DNA from: an uncultured Prevotella sp.
Lineage (GTDB): Bacteria > Bacteroidota > Bacteroidia > Bacteroidales > Bacteroidaceae
Direction: 5' to 3'
Assembly: GCA_937892695.1 (NCBI GenBank)
Contig: CALBJK010000221.1
Location: 1-19,988 of the forward strand
DNA length: 19,988 nt
Shown: positions 14,350 to 19,988 of the stretch, one piece after another
Layout of the letters: every line of letters begins with the position of its first letter
Numbering within the stretch: the stretch's first letter is position 1
The notes under the pieces: generated by a model
The model's database searches: none
What the model was told of the DNA's origin: nothing
What the model saw: the letters and a program-made list of their open reading frames with translations, nothing else
Made by a program: the position numbers and the translations under genes

Positions 14350-17253
14350 ATGAAAAAGTACATATTATTCTTTCTCATTTGCATTCCATTGGCTTTGTTC
14401 TCACAAGAAAACAAAGGCAGGAAGATTTCCGTGCAAGGCAGCGTCGAAGATTATGTCACCCACAATCTGTTGCCGGGAACAAAAGCCGCGCTGATGAGCA
14501 GGGACAGTACGGTCATCGACACGATGACCGTAAAGCAGTACACGTACTACACTGGAGTTCAGCAATATAATGTGGCAAGATTTGATTTCAAAGTATCGGA
14601 GGGTGACTACATTATCAAATTACAGCACGAAGGATATGACACACAATATGTTACGTTCTCGGTAGACAAGATACGCAGACGCGAAATAGAGAGACGGCTG
14701 CCAACGGTGTACATGAAGAAGGAAAAGATACACACCATAGAAGAAGTGACCGTCACAGCCACAAAGGTGAAACTCTACTACAAGGGCGACACTGTCGTCT
14801 TCAACGCCGATGCGTTCCAGACCGCCGAAGGGTCGACGCTCAACTCTCTGGTAAAACAGCTGCCGGGAGTGGAGCTGAAGTCGAACGGACAGATATTCGT
14901 AAACGGAAGATTCGTGGAAAGCCTTCTGCTCAACGGCAAGGACTTTTTCAAAGACAACAGCATCATGCTGGAAAACCTTCCTACCTACTCAGTGAAGGAC
15001 ATACAGGTGTACGAGAAGAAGGGGGATTTGAGCTTATTCGCAGGGACTGACATGCGCGACCAGCGTTACGTGATGGATGTTAAGCTTAAAAAGCAGTACA
15101 ACACGGGATGGATGGGGAACATGGACGTGGGAGGGGCTCTGCCCGACCTGTATCTGGGAAGGCTGTTCGTCATGCGCAACACCGACCATTCTAACATGAC
15201 CTTCTTCGGCAATCTGAACAATCTGAACGATGCCACCACACCGACGAGCAGCGACTGGACTCCGGACAAGATGCCGTTCGGAAGACTCAGGACTCAGAAG
15301 CTGGGCTTACGTCTGAACATAGACGACCGTTACAAACGCTTCAAGTTGAACAGCAACGCCTCTTACACACACTATGACAACCGACAGGGAGAAAGCACAT
15401 ACAAGACCAACTTTCTCTCTACCGGCGACACATACGAACGAATAATGAACGATGCCCATTACCGCAACACATTCATCAGCACGTCAAACAAGCTATCCAT
15501 AAATCCGGAAGGCCGCCATTCCAGATTTTCGTTAGACGTGACCCTGGACGCGGGATATAACCGATACAGACATGATTTCGCCAATGCGTCGGGACTGTCG
15601 GGACAGTCGCTGGACGATTTCGGTAAGGAGCTGAAAGACAGTCTGACCGCCCCGGTCATAACGCCTGAGCTAAGAAAGAAACTGATAAACCGCTCCGTAA
15701 GCAACGCCAAAAGAGAAAGCGACGACTGGAATGTCGGAACGTCGGTAAGCGCCATGGTAAAAATCGGACATACAAATGATGTGTTACAGTTTTACGGCCA
15801 AGCATCCATCAACGGTGACAAAGGCAAGATGTTCAGCCACGACCTGTACGACTATCCGTCGGACGCTTCGAAGCCGACCGACTTCAGAAACCAGTATTCA
15901 AGCTACAACACCAAGAACAACTATTCGTACGTCGGAGTCGCGAGATACTATCTGAACTTGAAAAGAGACCTCAGCATTTATCTCACATACCAATACGAAC
16001 AGAAATACACCAATTCGACAAACAACCTGTATCGTCTCGACGGACTCGACGGTTGGGGAATAGGCACGGAGAACGCTGTAGGAACGCTGCCTTCGGTAAC
16101 CGAATATCAGTCGACAATAGACCGGAATAACTCGTACAAGAACGTGTTCAGAGACGGCAAGCACCATCCTTATATTTATATGTACTGGAAGTTCGGTGAA
16201 AGGAAGAACAGCTATTGGCAGTTTGACGGCGCACTCAATTTCCCTATCTATGACCAGCGTCTGTCATACCGCCGGGCCAAAGTGGACACGACAGCCACAA
16301 GAAGCAAGGCGTTCATTGAGCCCAGACTGACTCTGAAATGGAACGGAAGCGACAGGCATCAGGGACTGACTCTCGACTATAATCTGTCGCACGGCATGCC
16401 GAGCCTCAACTACGGACTGGGCTACACCGACGACACCGACCCGCTGAACATAAGAGTGTACGACGACGCAAACCTGCGCAATTCGCTCAGCCACAACGCA
16501 TCGGTATCGTACAATGACAGCAGACGATCGGTGAGCTACAACATCAGGCTCACTTACAACGTAACGGATAACGCCGTAGCCATGGGATTCGTGTACGACC
16601 CGTCGACAGGACGAAGGACCTACTCGCCGACAAACCTCAACGGCAACTGGAACACGTCTGCCAGTCTGAGTTTTACCGGCAACGTGGACAAAAAGAAACG
16701 GCTGTACTTCACTACTGTCACTAACTGGTCATACTCCAACAGCGTAGACATGATGTCAACGACACAGAACATGTCGTCGGTGAAAAGCACGGTCAAGACT
16801 TCATCGCTACAACAGTATGCCAGACTTAGCTATCGCATCGGACAAAATTCGGTAGGACTGACAGGTTCGTTCTCATGGACAAACTCGAACGGAGACATGG
16901 AAGGGTTCTACAAACTCAACGCCTACGACTACAATTACGGATTGGAGGCTGTCGCCAGTCTGCCGTGGAAATTCCAGCTGTCCACAGACCTGAACATGTA
17001 CAGCCGCCGGGGATACGAATACTCGTCGATGAACACGGACGACATAGTGTGGAACGCGCGTCTGTCGCGTCCGTTCTGGAAAGGCCGCATCGTGCTCATG
17101 GCCGACGCTTTCGACATCTTCCACCAGCTGCAAAAGATAGATCGGTATGTCAACGCACAAGGACGGGTGGAGAAATTCTATAACCCCATGAAACGTTACG
17201 TGCTGCTGCACGCCGTATTAAAATTAGACATCAAACCGAAAAAGAGGAATTAA
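14350..17253 (+). CDS. TonB-dependent-receptor-like outer membrane beta-barrel protein of the RiPP operon
   Basis: A 967-residue outer membrane protein. A signal peptide (about 1-19, ending ALFSQ) is followed by a carboxypeptidase-regulatory-like domain (about 25-120), then a plug-like domain opening with EEVTVTATKVKLYYKGDTV (131-149) and including LVKQLPGVELKSNGQIFVNG (167-186) and LENLPTYSVKDIQVYEKKGD. The remainder is a long Tyr/Asn/Asp-rich barrel of the outer-membrane beta-barrel type. Such proteins are related to TonB-dependent receptors but are not SusC. The end (VLKLDIKPKKRN) carries a short basic tail beyond the last strand. It starts 13 bases after precursor 2 and ends 11 before the exporter gene, so it likely serves the peptide: outer membrane exit, reuptake or immunity. 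G+C content rises near its start relative to the genes before it. Confidence 0.88.
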   Translation: MKKYILFFLICIPLALFSQENKGRKISVQGSVEDYVTHNLLPGTKAALMSRDSTVIDTMTVKQYTYYTGVQQYNVARFDFKVSEGDYIIKLQHEGYDTQYVTFSVDKIRRREIERRLPTVYMKKEKIHTIEEVTVTATKVKLYYKGDTVVFNADAFQTAEGSTLNSLVKQLPGVELKSNGQIFVNGRFVESLLLNGKDFFKDNSIMLENLPTYSVKDIQVYEKKGDLSLFAGTDMRDQRYVMDVKLKKQYNTGWMGNMDVGGALPDLYLGRLFVMRNTDHSNMTFFGNLNNLNDATTPTSSDWTPDKMPFGRLRTQKLGLRLNIDDRYKRFKLNSNASYTHYDNRQGESTYKTNFLSTGDTYERIMNDAHYRNTFISTSNKLSINPEGRHSRFSLDVTLDAGYNRYRHDFANASGLSGQSLDDFGKELKDSLTAPVITPELRKKLINRSVSNAKRESDDWNVGTSVSAMVKIGHTNDVLQFYGQASINGDKGKMFSHDLYDYPSDASKPTDFRNQYSSYNTKNNYSYVGVARYYLNLKRDLSIYLTYQYEQKYTNSTNNLYRLDGLDGWGIGTENAVGTLPSVTEYQSTIDRNNSYKNVFRDGKHHPYIYMYWKFGERKNSYWQFDGALNFPIYDQRLSYRRAKVDTTATRSKAFIEPRLTLKWNGSDRHQGLTLDYNLSHGMPSLNYGLGYTDDTDPLNIRVYDDANLRNSLSHNASVSYNDSRRSVSYNIRLTYNVTDNAVAMGFVYDPSTGRRTYSPTNLNGNWNTSASLSFTGNVDKKKRLYFTTVTNWSYSNSVDMMSTTQNMSSVKSTVKTSSLQQYARLSYRIGQNSVGLTGSFSWTNSNGDMEGFYKLNAYDYNYGLEAVASLPWKFQLSTDLNMYSRRGYEYSSMNTDDIVWNARLSRPFWKGRIVLMADAFDIFHQLQKIDRYVNAQGRVEKFYNPMKRYVLLHAVLKLDIKPKKRN

Positions 17254-17264
17254 AGCAGTCGTCA

Positions 17265-19448
17265 ATGAAGAAGCTGAAACTTTGCTGGCAACTCGAAGCC
17301 AACGACTGTGGTCCGGCATGCATACAGATGATAGCCGGATACTACGGGAAAAAGGTCTCGTTAAGAGCTGTAAAGTCGCTGTGTGACATGACGAAGCTGG
17401 GAATATCAGTGCGTGATGTAGTACAGTGTCTTGACAGACTCGGATTTGAGGTGGACTCGGCAACCGTAAAGATAGAGGAAGCCAGAAGGATGCCACTGCC
17501 AGCAATAGTTTACTTCAAGCAAGGCCACTTTGTCGTTCTGGAAAGCATAAAAAAGACAAAAGACGGTCTGGAGTATGCTGTTGCCGACCCTTCATACGGG
17601 AAGGTGAAAATGCGCGAAGAAGACATAGTTGACAAGTGGATGTCGAACGGATGGGGAGTTGCTGTCGTGATGGAACCGACAGAGCAGTTTGACGAAGTAA
17701 AGATAGAGGATACCGACGAAGAAGGTACACGCCGTCTGATGGTCAGCACGGCAAAAAGTATTTTCAGCGACAACAAGAAGAACCTGCTGTGGGTGGCATT
17801 CCTTACCTTGCTAACTGTAGCAGCCAACTGGGCAATGCCGCTGCTGCTGAAGACCACCATCGACGAAGGCATAATGAAAAAGGACATAAACATAGTGTGG
17901 ATGATGCTCGGGGCGCAGTTTCTGTTCTTTATCGGATTTATGGTGACAGGGAACATTTCAAACATGTTGTCGACAAGAACAAGCATACGGATAAACATAA
18001 AGATGACTTCGGGATACTTTGCAAAGATAATAAATCTGCCGATGAAGTTTTTTGATACAGGTTTGCGCTCCGACCTTATACAACGTCTGTCCGACCTCGG
18101 ACGAATACAGTCGTTCGTGACAGGAAGCATGATGTCCATCGTCTTTGCAATACTTAATGTGGTGGTGTTCTCGGTACTGCTGCTGAAGTATAACTGGCAG
18201 GTGTTCGTGATTTTCATGTTGTTCTCAGCTGCATCGTTCGCATACAATTCCTACTTCATGAAGAAACGCAAATACATCGACTATGCCAGCTTCTCGATAA
18301 GTTCGGAACGCCAGAACACTATCTACGAAATGGTGATGGGGATGCCCGAAGTGAAGATAAACAACGCACAGCAGGCACGTATCTCGGCATGGCGCAAACT
18401 TGAAGACAAGATGAATGCCCTGACCATACGTTCGGTATACCTTAACTACTACATGTCGAACGGAGTAGGACTGATAGGAAGGCTACGAGATATAACGCTG
18501 ACGGCAATGTGTGCGCTGCTTGTCATAGAAGGAGGAATGACAATGGGAACGATGATGATGATAAGTTTCTTGCTCGGACAACTTGCAGGTCCGGTAGGAC
18601 AGCTGACAGGATTCGCCCAAAGTGTGCAGGACGCGAAACTGTCATACGAGGTGAACGGTAAACCCGACGAGATATCAGAGGATGACACTAAACTGCCGGC
18701 TGCACCGCTTACAGAAGGAATAAGTTTCGACAATGTTTCGTTCAAGTATGCAGGAACTTCCAGTCCGTACGTTCTGAGAGATATAACACTGGACATTCCA
18801 ATAGGGAAAGTTACGGCCATAGTAGGAGCAAGCGGAAGCGGCAAGACAACGTTGCTGAAACTGATGCTTGGATTCTACCTACCGGAAGAAGGAAGGCTGA
18901 CCGTAGGAGGTTTACAGATGAAGGACATAGACTTGAATACATGGCGTGAAAAATGCGGAGTGGTGATGCAAGACGGGAGGATTTTCAGCGGTACTGTAGC
19001 AGAAAACATTGCTCTGGCCGACGAACGGCCGTCAAAAGAACGTCTTGAATACGCGACGAAAGTTGCAGCAATAGACGAGCGCATAAAAGCTCTGCCGATG
19101 GCATTCAACACGCGGATAGGAGAAACAGGAATTGATCTAAGCGGAGGGGAGAAGCAACGGTTGTTCATAGCAAGGGCTGTGTATAAAAAACCGGAAGTCA
19201 TATTCTTCGACGAAGCCACATCGTCGCTCGATGCCAACACGGAGCGCAGAATCATGGAAAATCTCAAAGAATTTTACAAAGGACGCACTGTAGTGATTAT
19301 AGCCCACAGGCTTAGCACGGTGCGCCACGCTGACAAAATAGTGTTCATGGAAAACGGACGCATTGCCGAACAAGGAATACACGAAGAATTGCTGAAACAT
19401 GACGGGCCGTACAAGCGACTTGTAAAGAATCAGCTCGAACTCGACTGA
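17265..19448 (+). CDS. C39-peptidase-containing ABC exporter (PCAT)
   Basis: A 727-residue bifunctional exporter that cuts leaders after a double-glycine motif and pumps the core peptide across the inner membrane. The C39 peptidase (about 1-140) shows Gln9 and catalytic Cys15 in CWQLEANDCGPAC, His88 in GHFVVLE and Asp108 in VADPSYG. A transmembrane ABC domain (about 172-455) follows with several hydrophobic spans. The nucleotide-binding domain (about 485-727) has a Walker A GASGSGKTT (521-529), the LSGGEKQ signature (625-631), Walker B VIFFDE (645-650) and the switch His681. All residues needed for activity are present. It follows the barrel gene by 11 bases and precedes the mutase gene by 26. 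No membrane fusion protein is seen in this window; it may lie beyond the right edge. Confidence 0.97.
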   Translation: MKKLKLCWQLEANDCGPACIQMIAGYYGKKVSLRAVKSLCDMTKLGISVRDVVQCLDRLGFEVDSATVKIEEARRMPLPAIVYFKQGHFVVLESIKKTKDGLEYAVADPSYGKVKMREEDIVDKWMSNGWGVAVVMEPTEQFDEVKIEDTDEEGTRRLMVSTAKSIFSDNKKNLLWVAFLTLLTVAANWAMPLLLKTTIDEGIMKKDINIVWMMLGAQFLFFIGFMVTGNISNMLSTRTSIRINIKMTSGYFAKIINLPMKFFDTGLRSDLIQRLSDLGRIQSFVTGSMMSIVFAILNVVVFSVLLLKYNWQVFVIFMLFSAASFAYNSYFMKKRKYIDYASFSISSERQNTIYEMVMGMPEVKINNAQQARISAWRKLEDKMNALTIRSVYLNYYMSNGVGLIGRLRDITLTAMCALLVIEGGMTMGTMMMISFLLGQLAGPVGQLTGFAQSVQDAKLSYEVNGKPDEISEDDTKLPAAPLTEGISFDNVSFKYAGTSSPYVLRDITLDIPIGKVTAIVGASGSGKTTLLKLMLGFYLPEEGRLTVGGLQMKDIDLNTWREKCGVVMQDGRIFSGTVAENIALADERPSKERLEYATKVAAIDERIKALPMAFNTRIGETGIDLSGGEKQRLFIARAVYKKPEVIFFDEATSSLDANTERRIMENLKEFYKGRTVVIIAHRLSTVRHADKIVFMENGRIAEQGIHEELLKHDGPYKRLVKNQLELD

Positions 19449-19474
19449 ATGAAGAAGTCTTATAAATCTGAACA

Positions 19475-19988
19475 ATGGGAAAAACATACGACATTCTGAT
19501 TGTAGGTGCAGGACTGTACGGTTCTGTTGTCGCTCGTAGAGCTACAGACAGGGGGATGAGGTGTCTTGTTCTGGAAAAGCGCGACACTGTAGGAGGAAAT
19601 ATTTTGGACAAAGACATTGATGGGATAAACGTACATCTGCACGGTGCACACATATTCCATACGGACAGCGAACGCGTGTGGAATTTCGTGAACCGTTATG
19701 TCAGCTTCAACAATTATGTCCATGCAGTCCTCGCTCGCGATACGGGAAGAATGTACCATCTTCCGATAAATCTTACAACATTCCATGAAGTGTATGGCAT
19801 AAGCCGTCCGTCAGAAATAGAACATATACTTACGTCAGAAAGGGCAAAAGAGAACTATCCCAACCCTCACAATCTGGAAGAAAAGGCTGTCAGTATGGTC
19901 GGACGACGCATGTACGATCTTCTGATAAAAGGATATACAGAAAAGCAATGGGGGCGCAATCCTTCTACACTGCCTCAATCGACAATAA
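19475..19988 (+). CDS. glf: UDP-galactopyranose mutase, N-terminal part (partial)
   Basis: The frame starts at the ATG at 19475 and runs off the right edge after 171 codons. Family signs are clear: an FAD-binding strand and loop YDILIVGAGLYGSVVA (5-20), then VLEKRDTVGGN, the HGAHIFHT segment, and KGYTEKQWG, a hallmark of this flavoenzyme. It interconverts UDP-galactopyranose and UDP-galactofuranose in the cytoplasm. It lies 26 bases after the exporter gene on the same strand, so it may belong to the RiPP operon and feed the glycosyltransferase, or it may begin a separate surface-polysaccharide cluster to the right. An ATG at 19449 was not used because its frame stops after 16 codons. Confidence 0.93.
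   Translation, partial: MGKTYDILIVGAGLYGSVVARRATDRGMRCLVLEKRDTVGGNILDKDIDGINVHLHGAHIFHTDSERVWNFVNRYVSFNNYVHAVLARDTGRMYHLPINLTTFHEVYGISRPSEIEHILTSERAKENYPNPHNLEEKAVSMVGRRMYDLLIKGYTEKQWGRNPSTLPQSTI

Noticed and set aside
19449..19499. Earlier ATG directly after the exporter stop as start of the mutase
   Set aside because: That frame ends after 16 codons; the ATG at 19475 opens the frame with the FAD-binding motif.

Overview
The window looks like a Bacteroidales chromosome, probably Prevotella or Bacteroides-like. The reasons are a SusC/SusD pair with lipoprotein partners, a DUF4251-type protein, genes without strong Shine-Dalgarno sequences, and repeated copies of the Bacteroidetes -7 promoter element TAnnTTTG. 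No rRNA, tRNA, CRISPR array or intact insertion sequence was seen.

Layout. (1) Positions 1-5784, minus strand: a polysaccharide utilisation locus transcribed right to left. It encodes an IPT/NHL surface lipoprotein, a GH43 glycosidase lipoprotein, a SusC-type TonB-dependent transporter and the start of SusD, which runs off the left edge. A leader of about 600 bases lies upstream. (2) Positions 6405-8223: a small divergent island. An AraC-type regulator and a NifX/NifB-family protein with a His-rich tail are on the minus strand; a 98-aa protein of unknown function is on the plus strand. ATGGT-type inverted repeats sit between them. (3) Positions 8224-9058: gene-poor, with a strong terminator and a possible small RNA unit. 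(4) Positions 9059-9622: an exported DUF4251 protein, followed by an 818-base gap holding a 30-bp perfect inverted repeat and, near its right end, a good Bacteroidetes promoter overlaid by a palindrome. (5) Positions 10441-19988, plus strand: a tightly packed operon that reads as a RiPP (ribosomally made, modified peptide) gene cluster, cut by the right edge.

The RiPP cluster is the centre of interest. In order it encodes a two-domain glycosyltransferase, a 123-aa Cys/Asn-rich precursor peptide, a radical SAM/SPASM peptide maturase, a second 69-aa precursor sharing the same leader, a TonB-receptor-like outer membrane beta-barrel protein, a C39-peptidase ABC exporter and UDP-galactopyranose mutase. 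A consistent model is that the maturase installs crosslinks on the Cys-rich cores, the glycosyltransferase decorates them (perhaps with galactofuranose supplied by the mutase), the C39 domain removes the leader during export, and the barrel protein handles outer membrane passage or reception. The enzyme families are well supported; the chemistry, the sugar and the combined product are inference. A perfect 12-bp hairpin between precursor and maturase probably sets a high precursor-to-enzyme ratio.

By eye, the genes from the glycosyltransferase to the second precursor are more AT-rich than the barrel gene that follows and the PUL genes to the left. This suggests that the biosynthetic part and the transport part have different histories.
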